From CAYTGR01 sp964437445 (GTDB lineage Bacteria > Chloroflexota > Anaerolineae > B4-G1 > SLSP01): DNA of 64,000 bases. The notes below the pieces were generated by a model. That model was not told the origin of the DNA, searched no databases, and saw only the letters and a list, made by a program, of their open reading frames with translations. This document shows, piece after piece, positions 34,701-42,725 of the stretch (positions within the stretch are counted from its first letter, which is position 1; each line of letters starts with the position of its first letter). The position numbers and the translations under genes were made by a program. The stretch lies in assembly GCA_964437445.1 (NCBI GenBank), contig CAYTGR010000003.1:85921-149920 (forward strand). Reading direction: 5' to 3'.

Positions 34701-35549
34701 ATGGCTACTACGGTTGAAGAAGTTATTCTTGCACTTGAACAAGGCGCTATGGAACGCTGGCGCCAGGGAGATCCCTGGGGCTTTGTGGAGCTCAGCGCTG
34801 AGGACATCACCTATGTGGATCCTGGCCTGACCCGGCCCATCGTCGGCCTGGAGGAGTTGGGGGCCTACATGAAGCAGCTGGCGGGGCAGGTTTATTACCA
34901 GCGCTCGGAATTCATGGATCCCCGGGTCGTAGTCGTCGGGGATGCGGCGGTGCTGTCGTATAACTATCGCTCATCGGTCGTCACGCCGGAAGGGACGGTC
35001 ACCAGCCAGACTCCCTGGAACGCGACAGAGGTCTACTTCCGGCGAGCGGGCCAGTGGAAGATTGTGCATACCCACTGGTCTTATCTCCGGCACCGGCTCC
35101 CTGAGAGCGTGGAAATCCCCGTGCCGGTGCAGATGTCCCGGCGGGAATACGAAGGGGTGTTGGGCGAGGTCATGGCGCTGGAAGCGGCGGCGATGGAGCG
35201 GTGGCGCAAGGGAGACCCGTGGGGATTCCTGGAGATCAGCGCGCCGGAGGTGACGTACTTTGACACGGGGACGCCCCAGCGGTTGAACGGCCGGGAGGTC
35301 CTGCGAGCCGAGTACGCGCAGCGGGAAGGGAAGATCTTCTACGACGTGATGGATTTCATCGCCCCGCGGGTCCAGGTCTGCGGAGACCTGGCGGTGTTGA
35401 CCTACCGGTTTTTGTCCACGTGGCTGAACCCGGACGGCTCGGTTTCGCACCGGACGCCCTGGAACTGCACCGAGGTCTTCGTGCGCATGGCAGGCCCATG
35501 GCGGATTATCCACACCCACTGGTCGTTCATCAGGGGCGAACGGTTGTGA
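34701..35549 (+). CDS. Tandem-duplicated NTF2/SnoaL-like protein
   Basis: 282 residues made of two homologous ~140-residue halves. Each has E-x-x-x-x-ALE-x-x-A-M-E-R-W-R-x-G-D-P-W-G-F at its start, D-x-G-x-x-x-x-x-x-G at the first strands, TPWN-x-TEV-x-x-R near the end, and closes with IxHTHWS(Y/F). This matches the NTF2-like superfamily (DUF4440/CaMKII-association type), which binds small ligands or dimerises; here one chain would supply a built-in dimer. An active site cannot be assigned. It is followed after 10 bp by a phosphotransferase gene. Confidence 0.8.
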   Translation: MATTVEEVILALEQGAMERWRQGDPWGFVELSAEDITYVDPGLTRPIVGLEELGAYMKQLAGQVYYQRSEFMDPRVVVVGDAAVLSYNYRSSVVTPEGTVTSQTPWNATEVYFRRAGQWKIVHTHWSYLRHRLPESVEIPVPVQMSRREYEGVLGEVMALEAAAMERWRKGDPWGFLEISAPEVTYFDTGTPQRLNGREVLRAEYAQREGKIFYDVMDFIAPRVQVCGDLAVLTYRFLSTWLNPDGSVSHRTPWNCTEVFVRMAGPWRIIHTHWSFIRGERL

Positions 35550-35559
35550 GAGAAGCTCC

Positions 35560-36543
35560 ATGAGCCAGTGGTCCGGCAGCGAAGAGAATTTTGGTGTCCT
35601 TTGTGCGCCCGGCATGGAAACAATTGCCTCACGTGATCTGCTGCTGCAATTGCTACAGCAGACCTTCGGCACTAAGGTTGAGTTGGTTGACTGTAAGATC
35701 GGCAACCAGCATCACGATTATCTTGTTCTACTGGTCCAACTTCGCCATCCTTCTATGGCGGTGGTGATCAAACTTGCCGGACCCGCAGCGCCGCTGGCGT
35801 GTCCATTTGAACGGACCGCCAGCCTCCATCATCTCATTGCAACCCGGACTACTATCCCGATGCCCGAAGTCCTGGCCGTCAACATGGCCTATCAAACCTG
35901 GCCCTGGCGATATTTCATCAAGACACATATCCCAGGGTTGGAGTGGGCAGAGGCACGGCAAAAGATGAGCCGGGAGGAATTGTCCGACGCCTATCAACAG
36001 ATGGGGAATGCTGTGGCTCAACTACATACAATTCATTTCCCCGCGTTTGGTGAACTCGCTGTGGATGGGAGCGTTCAGGGGAACGAGCCATACTTCACAA
36101 CGTTGATAGAACACGCCCGCGCTTCCATCAAGCATGTTCCCTTGCGTGATCTGTTTTTCTCGGTGCTGGAGAAACGGCAGCATCTTTTCTCGGACATTCG
36201 TCAGGCGAGCCTCTGTCACGAAGATCTTCACCAACACAACATCCTCTTTGAACATCGGCAGGGACGGTGGCGCCTGGCCACGATTCTGGATTTTGACAAG
36301 GCGTGGGCGGGCCATGCAGAGACGGACCTGGCGCGGCTTGATTTGTGGAAAGGCATGACGAGCGACGAGTTTTGGCGCTCGTATGCGGCCCTCTGTCCCA
36401 TAGCGCCCCTGTACGAGCAACGGCGTCCTGTTTACCAGTTGCTCTGGTGTCTGGAGTATGCCCGACCTACCGTCGGGCACCTCGCAGATACTCAACGTTT
36501 GTGCGCGGAACTGGGGCTTCCACGCCTTGAGCGGTTTGAATGA
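35560..36543 (+). CDS. APH-family phosphotransferase (kinase-like)
   Basis: 327 residues. The catalytic loop SLCHEDLHQHNILF matches HxDxxxxN and the metal-binding Asp is in ILDFDKAWAGHAETDLA. This is the aminoglycoside phosphotransferase/choline-kinase superfamily, whose substrates range from antibiotics to sugars and homoserine; drug resistance should not be assumed. Start ATG at 35560 follows the NTF2-like gene by 10 bp, suggesting co-transcription. Confidence 0.85.
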   Translation: MSQWSGSEENFGVLCAPGMETIASRDLLLQLLQQTFGTKVELVDCKIGNQHHDYLVLLVQLRHPSMAVVIKLAGPAAPLACPFERTASLHHLIATRTTIPMPEVLAVNMAYQTWPWRYFIKTHIPGLEWAEARQKMSREELSDAYQQMGNAVAQLHTIHFPAFGELAVDGSVQGNEPYFTTLIEHARASIKHVPLRDLFFSVLEKRQHLFSDIRQASLCHEDLHQHNILFEHRQGRWRLATILDFDKAWAGHAETDLARLDLWKGMTSDEFWRSYAALCPIAPLYEQRRPVYQLLWCLEYARPTVGHLADTQRLCAELGLPRLERFE

Positions 36544-36585
36544 GATGCCAGGCAGTTGGAAGAATAATGAAGGACGTTAACCGAA

Positions 36586-37092
36586 ATGTCAACAGATGCT
36601 GCACATAAAAGCTGGTGGCAAATCTTTGAGGTGATATTTGGCATTCCTTTCCTTATCGCTATAGGATTGCAATTTTCTGTGCCTTTCTTACTCCCGCGCG
36701 GTTTCCTTACGCCAGTCACTCTCCCTCTGGGGGCTACTCTCATCATCGTTGGCATCACCTTTGCTATCCTGGCGCGGCGGGAGTTTGCACAACATAACCA
36801 GCCGACCGATCCAGGGCATCCTACGAGTCAGGTTATCACTACGGGCGTTTTCTCGATCTCAAGAAACCCTCTCTATCTCGGCGGTGTTTGCATTCTGGTG
36901 GGGATTGCGCTGGTCGTTAATCTTCCCTGGGTCTTGGTACTGCTGGTTCCAGCTTTTGTCGCCTGTCACTACGTTCTGATAGTACCAGAAGAAAGATACC
37001 TCGCAACGAAGTTCGGCGAGGAATATCGCAGGTACGCCGCGTCAGTCCATCGGTGGATTGGCCGTTCTCCGTCCTCGGGGAAAACAGCGTGA
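36586..37092 (+). CDS. Isoprenylcysteine methyltransferase-family membrane protein
   Basis: 168 residues with four hydrophobic segments. The C-terminal signature SRNPLYLGGVCILVG ... EERYLATKFGEEYRRY is that of ICMT/PEMT-type SAM-dependent methyltransferases. Bacterial members methylate unknown lipids or small molecules. It lies 43 bp after the APH-like gene on the same strand and could be co-transcribed. Confidence 0.85.
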   Translation: MSTDAAHKSWWQIFEVIFGIPFLIAIGLQFSVPFLLPRGFLTPVTLPLGATLIIVGITFAILARREFAQHNQPTDPGHPTSQVITTGVFSISRNPLYLGGVCILVGIALVVNLPWVLVLLVPAFVACHYVLIVPEERYLATKFGEEYRRYAASVHRWIGRSPSSGKTA

Positions 37093-37228
37093 TCTATCTG
37101 GGACTGGAGACCTGTACACAAAAACATGCTGCCCGGCATGTCGCTTAGCCGTGAGTCGTTAGCCCTCCAACAACCCTACCGCGAATGCGAAACCGGCGTC
37201 AAGGTGTTGATGCCCTGGGGGGCGCTCT

Positions 37229-38803
37229 TTACCCGTTCAGCCGCCGATAGATGCCCCGCAACTGGTGGTAGAGCGCCACAAACACCTCGTACCGCTCGTC
37301 ATAAAGGCGACGGTGTTCCGGCTGCGGCGTGTAGCTCTGCTTGAAACGGACCAGCTGCCCCACCTCGGCCAGCTTGATTTCGCCCAACGCCGCCGCAGCG
37401 ATGAACGCCGCGCCCCGCGCGTTGGCCTGGATCGGATCCTGCACCTGGCGCACCTCCATGTTCAGCACGTCGGCGAAGATCTGGCACCAGATATCCGAAT
37501 TGCCGCCGCCGCCCGCCAGATTGAGGCGCTCCACCCGGCGGCCCAGGAACTTTTCCACCGGCGCGAGCAGCCAGCGGGTGTTGAACGCCACCCCTTCCAG
37601 AAAAGCGCGGATGATGTCGGCGCGCGTGTTGTGTAGCGAGAGGTTGTAGAGCCCGGCGCGCAGCGTCCGATCTTCCACCGGCGCGCGCTCGCCCCAGATC
37701 CAGGGTGTGTAGAGGACGCCGTTGCTGCCGGCCGGGACGCGGGTGGCGATGCGGTCCATGATCTTGAAGACGTCGGGCACGTTTTCCTCCTGCAACAGTT
37801 CATCCTTGTGGTAGAGGATGTTATCCCGCAGGAAGGTGAGGTTGCCGCCCGCCGTCGCCTGGAGCGCGATGAGCAGGTAACGTCCCGGCACTGCGCACGG
37901 GACGGAGGCCAGGCTGGCGAAAATGTCGGTTTTCTTGAAGGGGACGTGCGCGGCCACCCACGACGAGGTGCCGAGGTAGAGGTGGGGCAGGTAATCCTCC
38001 ACCGCTCCCGCGCCGATGGCGGCGGCGGTGGTGTCAATCGCGCCGGCCACCACCAGGACCTCTGGCGCCAGCCCCAATGCCTCGGCGGCGACCGGCTGCA
38101 ACGGCCCTAACACCGCCGTGCAGGGCACGATCTCCGGGAACTTGTCGGCCTCAATGCCGCTCAACCGCACGAGCGCCGGGTCGTAGCGGAGCGCGTCCGG
38201 GTCGCGGTTGTCGGTCACCCACGAGGTCAGGATGGAGTCAAACGTGGCGGCAAAGCGCCCGGTCAGGCGCAGATTCAGGTAATCCAGCACGTTGAGGAAT
38301 TTGTAGGTGCGTGCGTAGACCTCAGGGAAGCGTTCGCGGATCAGCAGCATGTGCCCGGCCGGGTCCTTGCCCGTGAGCGAGGGCATCCCGCCGGTCAGAC
38401 GCACCCAGCGCGCCAGCTTGAACAGGTCCGTGCCGGCCACGTTGATCAGCCCGCGCGCCCGCCGTTGGAGATACGGCGCGCCGCGCATGTCCATCCACAG
38501 GACGCAGTTCATCAACGCGCGGCCCTCCTGATCCACCGGGATCGTCCCCTCGCCCTGCGTGGAGCAGCAGACCGCCGCCACCTGCCGCGCCCGCTCCGGC
38601 GCGCGCGCCCACAGGCGCTGCGTCGCCGTGCACAGCGCCGCCCACCACTCGTCCGGCGACTGCTCCGCGCCGCCGTCGGGCGTGATGATCAGCCGGACCG
38701 GCTCGGAATCCCAGCCGACGAGCTGCCCGCTCACGGTCATCAGCGCCACCTTCACCCCCGAAGTCCCCAGGTCCACCGCCAGGATCAGTTTCTCGTTAGC
38801 CAT
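37229..38803 (-). CDS. FGGY-family carbohydrate kinase (xylulokinase-like)
   Basis: 524 residues. The N-terminal phosphate loop is LAVDLGTSGVKVALM, and the C-terminal FGGY region includes LNLAGGGGNSDIWCQIFADVLN and QANARGAAFIAAAALGE. Kinases of this family phosphorylate pentuloses, glycerol or related polyols. The start is set at 38803, where GAGGG precedes the ATG; the longer open frame (MANGEWR-type heptads) is translated repeat DNA. It is the fourth gene of the aldolase/aminotransferase/MFS operon and would activate the imported substrate. Confidence 0.92.
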   Translation of the reverse strand: MANEKLILAVDLGTSGVKVALMTVSGQLVGWDSEPVRLIITPDGGAEQSPDEWWAALCTATQRLWARAPERARQVAAVCCSTQGEGTIPVDQEGRALMNCVLWMDMRGAPYLQRRARGLINVAGTDLFKLARWVRLTGGMPSLTGKDPAGHMLLIRERFPEVYARTYKFLNVLDYLNLRLTGRFAATFDSILTSWVTDNRDPDALRYDPALVRLSGIEADKFPEIVPCTAVLGPLQPVAAEALGLAPEVLVVAGAIDTTAAAIGAGAVEDYLPHLYLGTSSWVAAHVPFKKTDIFASLASVPCAVPGRYLLIALQATAGGNLTFLRDNILYHKDELLQEENVPDVFKIMDRIATRVPAGSNGVLYTPWIWGERAPVEDRTLRAGLYNLSLHNTRADIIRAFLEGVAFNTRWLLAPVEKFLGRRVERLNLAGGGGNSDIWCQIFADVLNMEVRQVQDPIQANARGAAFIAAAALGEIKLAEVGQLVRFKQSYTPQPEHRRLYDERYEVFVALYHQLRGIYRRLNG

Positions 38804-38811
38804 ACATCCCT

Positions 38812-38930
38812 CATTTGCCATTTGCCATTTGCCATTTGCCATTCGCCATTCGCCATTTGCCATTCGCCATTCGCCATTTGCCATTTGCCATTCGCCATTC
38901 GCCATTTGCTATTCGCTCTTCGCCATTCGC
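38812..38930. repeat. Heptanucleotide tandem repeat (cattygc)17
   Basis: Seventeen consecutive 7-bp units, mostly catttgc or cattcgc, keep exact phase from 38812 to 38930. The stop codon of the MFS gene (38909-38911) and its last residues are encoded by the array. The same unit (as gcgaata/gcgaatg) recurs seven times at 60779-60827. Confidence 0.95.
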
Positions 38931-40126
38931 GGCGGATCTTTCATCTGCGTGACTAGCCCCGCGCAGACCACCAGCAATCCCACCGCCAGCAGCAACGCCG
39001 GCGTGAACGAGCCGTCTGCGGTCTTGAGCGCCTCCATGATGTAGACAAAGACGACCGACGCCTGCCCGCAGAGCTGGATCAGCCCGTTGGAGGTCCCTTC
39101 CGGGGTGGGGTAGGTCACTTCGGCGGCGTATTGCATCCCAATCGGGCTGATGCTGACCAGGAAAAAGCCGAGCGCGAAGGCCGAGACGAACAGCAGTCCG
39201 GCGCTGGTGGCAAAGGTCACTCCTATCAGCCCGGGGATGGCGAGCACCAGCCCCAGCAGGATGTAGCGCTGGCGGCGGCGCTGGTGGTCCGAAAGGGCCG
39301 GCATGACCACCGCGCCCACGACCCCGCCAACCAGCAGCAGCGCGCCGAGCGTCCCGGCCTCGGTGGGTGTGAAGCCGCGCGGGCGGATGATTGCCTCCAC
39401 CCAGGTGGTGAGGCCGTTGAAGAGGCCCAATCCGATGAAAGAGACCGCCAGGTAGAGCCAGAACGGTTTGACCGTGAGCGCGTGCTTCAGTCCGTCCAGC
39501 ATCAGGGCGCGCTCGACCTGATCGGGCGGACAGGGCGGCGTCGGCGGTCGCTCGCGCGCCAGCAGGATGAAGAGGACGGCCGAGAACGCCGCTATCCCGC
39601 CATAGAGCCACTGCACGGTGGGAATGGTCATGCCGCTGGCGACCAGGACCGGCGTGAGCACCATGCCCAGCCCGGTGCCGACCAGGTTGGAGAGCGTCAC
39701 CAACCCCACGGCGGTGGCGCGCTCCTGAGCGGCAAACCATTTGGCCGGGACGGTGGTCCAGGCATTGAGCAGGAAGGGCTGCGCGGCGGCGATTCCAAAG
39801 GTGCTCCACAGGACTAACGTGTAGTTTGCGCCGGCCAGGCCGCGCGCCAGGCCAAACACTCCCATCAGCACCGCACCGATGCTGACGGCGACGCGAAAGC
39901 CGAGCGTATCAATCACCCACGAGACCGGGATAGAGAGCGGGAGAAAGGCGATCATGAACGACATCGCCAGCAGGCCAATCTGCAGGTCGGTGACGCCGTA
40001 AAACGCGGCGGCCAGGCTGGTGATCGGCGCGTAGGCGATCCACAGCAGCTGGATGGTCAGGTTGATGGCCATGAAAGCCGCCAGCACGACCCAGCGATAA
40101 CCATAGACGCGGTATGAACTGTCCAC
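38909..40126 (-). CDS. Major facilitator superfamily transporter
   Basis: 405 residues with about twelve membrane spans. The start is a GTG at 40126 with GGGAGG upstream; an in-frame ATG farther upstream has no support. The C-terminal residues RMAKSE and the stop come from the heptanucleotide array. Placed between the aminotransferase and FGGY kinase, it is the likely uptake system for the substrate of this operon. Confidence 0.88.
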   Translation of the reverse strand: MDSSYRVYGYRWVVLAAFMAINLTIQLLWIAYAPITSLAAAFYGVTDLQIGLLAMSFMIAFLPLSIPVSWVIDTLGFRVAVSIGAVLMGVFGLARGLAGANYTLVLWSTFGIAAAQPFLLNAWTTVPAKWFAAQERATAVGLVTLSNLVGTGLGMVLTPVLVASGMTIPTVQWLYGGIAAFSAVLFILLARERPPTPPCPPDQVERALMLDGLKHALTVKPFWLYLAVSFIGLGLFNGLTTWVEAIIRPRGFTPTEAGTLGALLLVGGVVGAVVMPALSDHQRRRQRYILLGLVLAIPGLIGVTFATSAGLLFVSAFALGFFLVSISPIGMQYAAEVTYPTPEGTSNGLIQLCGQASVVFVYIMEALKTADGSFTPALLLAVGLLVVCAGLVTQMKDPPRMAKSE

Positions 40127-40196
40127 GGGGCCTCCCTTGCGCGTTGAGTGGTGTAAGATGTGTTGCGTGTGCTTTGTTTTCCCCTGGCGTGAGGCT

Positions 40197-41651
40197 TTAT
40201 TCCACGCCCGCCAGCACTGTGTCAAACCGCTCCAGCGCCTCGTCAATCACGGCGTCGGTATCGGCCATGCTGGTGTACATCCGGCTGCCGGCTAACGTGA
40301 TCAGGCCGTGCGCCATGTAGGCCGCGCCCATCTCCTCCAACATATGCTTGCGGGGCTTGAGCTCGCGCGCCAGCTTGAGCGGGTTGCGGAAGTCCAGCAG
40401 CATGACGCCCGACGTCTCCAGGTGGACGATGGACCCTTGGTTGTAGGCGACAAAAGGCAGCCCCCGCCGGTCAATGATCTCCTGCAAGCCTTTCGTGAGC
40501 CGGTCTCCGGCCCGACCCGCAATGACCGGGGCGTTGGTGCGCTCCATCTCCAGCAGCGCGTAATAGCCGGCCACGCACGAGAGCGGGTTGGCCGAGAGCG
40601 TCCCGCCGACGTAGGCGCGCTCGCCGGTGCCGCCGATGCCGGCCGCAAAGCGCATCACGATCTCGCGCCGCCCGCCGACACCGCCGGCCATTGGGTAACC
40701 GCCGGTGACGCATTTGCCGAAGATCGTCAGGTCTGGCTTGACGCCGAAGTATCCCTGCGCCCCGCCCATCCCTAACCGGAAGCCGGTCACCACCTCGTCA
40801 AAGATGAGCAGCGCGTCAAATTCGTCGCAGAGCGCGCGCACCTGGGCGTTGAAGTCGCGCGGGATGGGGCGGGTGCCGCTTTCTGGCCCTACCGGCTCCA
40901 CAATCACAGCCGCCGTGCCGCCGCGCAGCCGGTTGAGCCAGAGTAGCCGGCGCAGCTGGTGGAGGTCGTTGGGGTAGCATTCCTGCGTGTAACGGCTGGC
41001 GGCGCGTGGGATGCCGGTCGCCTCCAGGCGGCCGGTGCCGGGGACATGCAGTCCGTACACCAGCTGATCGCTCCAGCCGTGATAAGCTCCGCCCATCTTG
41101 ATGATGTACTTTTTGCCCGTGAAAGCGCGTGCCGCCCGAATGGCCGCCATCACACTCTCGGTCCCGGAGCCTAACATGCGGAACATCTCCACGGCTGGCA
41201 TGAAGCGGTTGATCAGCTGCGCCAGTTTGAGCTCGTACTCGTGGAACAGGCCGGTCACCGGCCCGCAGGTTTGTAGCAGTTCAATCACCTTATCGCGTAC
41301 CGGTGCATAGTTGCTGCCCAACATGGTCGGCCCGCCCGCCTGGAGGAAGTCAAGGTAGCGGTTGCCGTCCACATCCCAGAGATAGGCACCCTCGGCTTTC
41401 TCAATCGCCAGCGGGAAGGGATAATTGAAGGCCAGGTTGTGTTGGACGCCGCCGGGAATGTAACGCTTGGCCTCATCGGTCAGCGCCTTGGAGCGGGTGC
41501 ACTGCGTCTCAAAGTACTGGAGCACCTCCGCCATCCGGTCACGGCGCAAGGGGCGCATGGGTTGGGCCACCAGCGCCTTGAGCCGCGCATAGATGGCGTC
41601 ACTGTCGGGCCACTCGGAAATTGCATTAGCTTGTGGATTGGTCTCGGTCAT
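40197..41651 (-). CDS. Class III PLP-dependent aminotransferase (HemL-like)
   Basis: 484 residues. PLP-binding marks are FDEVVTGFR (D285) and the Schiff-base Lys313 in FGKCVTGGYPMAGG; GSGTESVMAAIRAARAFTGK (161-180) and GGAYHGW are the phosphate and stacking regions. It resembles glutamate-1-semialdehyde aminomutase and related aminotransferases; it sits in a catabolic operon rather than a heme cluster, so an amino-sugar or amino-ketone substrate is more likely. GGGAGG precedes the ATG. The heptanucleotide array at 41664-41725 fills the spacer to the aldolase gene. Confidence 0.88.
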   Translation of the reverse strand: MTETNPQANAISEWPDSDAIYARLKALVAQPMRPLRRDRMAEVLQYFETQCTRSKALTDEAKRYIPGGVQHNLAFNYPFPLAIEKAEGAYLWDVDGNRYLDFLQAGGPTMLGSNYAPVRDKVIELLQTCGPVTGLFHEYELKLAQLINRFMPAVEMFRMLGSGTESVMAAIRAARAFTGKKYIIKMGGAYHGWSDQLVYGLHVPGTGRLEATGIPRAASRYTQECYPNDLHQLRRLLWLNRLRGGTAAVIVEPVGPESGTRPIPRDFNAQVRALCDEFDALLIFDEVVTGFRLGMGGAQGYFGVKPDLTIFGKCVTGGYPMAGGVGGRREIVMRFAAGIGGTGERAYVGGTLSANPLSCVAGYYALLEMERTNAPVIAGRAGDRLTKGLQEIIDRRGLPFVAYNQGSIVHLETSGVMLLDFRNPLKLARELKPRKHMLEEMGAAYMAHGLITLAGSRMYTSMADTDAVIDEALERFDTVLAGVE

Positions 41652-41663
41652 CGTAAACCTCCC

Positions 41664-41725
41664 TTACGTTTCACGTTTCACGTTTCACGCCCACGCCTCA
41701 CGTTTCACGTTTCACGCCTCACGCT
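41664..41725. repeat. Heptanucleotide repeat (cgtttca/cgcctca)n between aldolase and aminotransferase genes
   Basis: About nine units of tcacgtt or tcacgcc, one with a single-base slip. The stop codon (41719-41721) and last codons of the aldolase gene lie within it. Same family as 6722-6798. Confidence 0.85.
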
Positions 41726-42384
41726 TTATACTTCTCCTCATCCGCCTTCAATTTGGCAAAAGCCAGCTCGCGGATGGGGAGTGGGATGCGTGTCACGCGG
41801 CGCTCGGTGCAGAGCGCCAGCAGATAGGCCAGCGCGCACTTTTCCAGCAGCGCCAGGTTGTGCAAAACCCGCTCCGGGTCGGTGCCAAAGACCAGCGCGC
41901 CGTGGTTCTGCAAGATGTAGGCATTGTTCCCGCTGCGCAGTTTGGCCTTGACGTTGCGCTTGAGGAATGGCGTGCCGGAGGGAGCGTAGGGGATAATCTC
42001 CACCGACCGGCCGAGGTAGCGCACCTGCTCGTCGTAGAGCGCCGGGATCGGGGCGTTGACCAGCGCGAGCGCGCTGGCGTAAACCTGGTGGGTGTGGACG
42101 ATCACCTGGACATCGGGCCGGTGCTGGTAGACCGCGGCGTGCATCCCGCTCTCAATAGAAGGCTTGCGCTCGCCTGCCTGCACCGCCAGCGTGGCCGTCT
42201 CCAGAATGACGACGTCGGCCGGCTCCATTTTGAGGTAATCGTAACTGGAAGGGGTGATCGCAAAGGCGGTTGAGCCGGGAATTCGTACTGAGACATTCCC
42301 CTCGGTCGCTTTGAGGAACCCCTTTTCCACCAGCGTCCGGCAGAGGTCTACCACCTGTTGTTGCGCGGTTTTCCATGCTTCCAT
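41719..42384 (-). CDS. Class II aldolase/adducin-family protein
   Basis: 221 residues from ATG 42384 (AGGAGG upstream). GNVSVRIPG near the N-terminus, the catalytic Glu in KPSIESGMHAAVY, the zinc ligands in HTHQ and the third His in LQNHGALVFG match L-fuculose/L-ribulose-type phosphate aldolases and epimerases. It would cleave or isomerise a phosphorylated sugar; the FGGY kinase in the same operon fits. First gene after the palindromic promoter at 42401-42449. Confidence 0.92.
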   Translation of the reverse strand: MEAWKTAQQQVVDLCRTLVEKGFLKATEGNVSVRIPGSTAFAITPSSYDYLKMEPADVVILETATLAVQAGERKPSIESGMHAAVYQHRPDVQVIVHTHQVYASALALVNAPIPALYDEQVRYLGRSVEIIPYAPSGTPFLKRNVKAKLRSGNNAYILQNHGALVFGTDPERVLHNLALLEKCALAYLLALCTERRVTRIPLPIRELAFAKLKADEEKYKA

Positions 42385-42400
42385 AGCGCCTCCTGATTGA

Positions 42401-42449
42401 AACTTGACACTGTTAAGATTATGCACTAAAATCTTGATAGTGTCAAGTT
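42401..42449. promoter_or_regulatory. Palindromic divergent promoter/operator (TetR-type)
   Basis: Two 20-bp half-sites (42401-42420 and 42430-42449) are inverted copies with 18/20 matches, separated by 9 bp. Each contains TTGACA. On the plus strand TTGACA (42404-42409)-17 bp-TAAAAT (42427-42432) points to tetR; on the minus strand TTGACA (42446-42441)-17 bp-CATAAT (42423-42418) points to the aldolase operon. A repressor bound here would block both promoters. Confidence 0.75.
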
Positions 42450-42467
42450 CAGGAGTTGGGTCCTTGT

Positions 42468-42520
42468 ATTTTCAAGGGAATTCCCCATGAACTGGCGTCC
42501 ACCAGTCGTGGGATGAAAAT
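42468..42520. repeat. 53-bp direct repeat with internal dyad, copy 1
   Basis: Begins attttca and ends tgaaaat, with inner arms ccccatgaactgg and ccagtcgtggg. Copy 2 is at 42587-42639 (4 mismatches). Both lie in the tetR leader. Confidence 0.8.
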
Positions 42521-42586
42521 GTGAGCAGTGAGCAGGAAACAGACACTGCTACCTGCTGCTCTCTGCTCACCACTTAACTGGTTGCT

Positions 42587-42639
42587 ATTTTCAGAGGAAT
42601 TCCCCATGAACTGGCGTTCACCAGCCGTGGGATGAAAAT
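42587..42639. repeat. 53-bp direct repeat with internal dyad, copy 2
   Basis: 49 of 53 positions match copy 1. A third partial copy (attttcaaaggag) begins at 42706, next to the tetR ribosome site. Confidence 0.8.
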
Positions 42640-42645
42640 TGGCTC

Positions 42646-42693
42646 GTAGTAACGCGCTTCAGCGCGTTGGACGGCGCTAAAGCGCCTGACTAC
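42646..42693. repeat. GTAGT palindromic element, copy 2
   Basis: gtagtaacgcgcttcagcgcg at one end and ggcgctaaagcgcctgactac at the other, about 48 bp, imperfect inverted ends with internal dyads. Confidence 0.7.
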
Positions 42694-42725
42694 AAGCAAA
42701 GCGCTATTTTCAAAGGAGTGAACGG

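Noticed and set aside
35560..36543. Call of aminoglycoside resistance
   Set aside because: APH-fold motifs alone do not show drug specificity; neighbours do not suggest resistance.
38804..38905. N-terminal extension of the FGGY kinase (MANGEWR heptads)
   Set aside because: It is translated from the cattygc repeat array; a ribosome site and the conserved N-terminus begin at 38803.
42468..42639. Possible CRISPR array of two repeats
   Set aside because: Only two 53-bp units with internal dyads, 66-bp spacing, and no cas genes; looks like a duplicated structured element.
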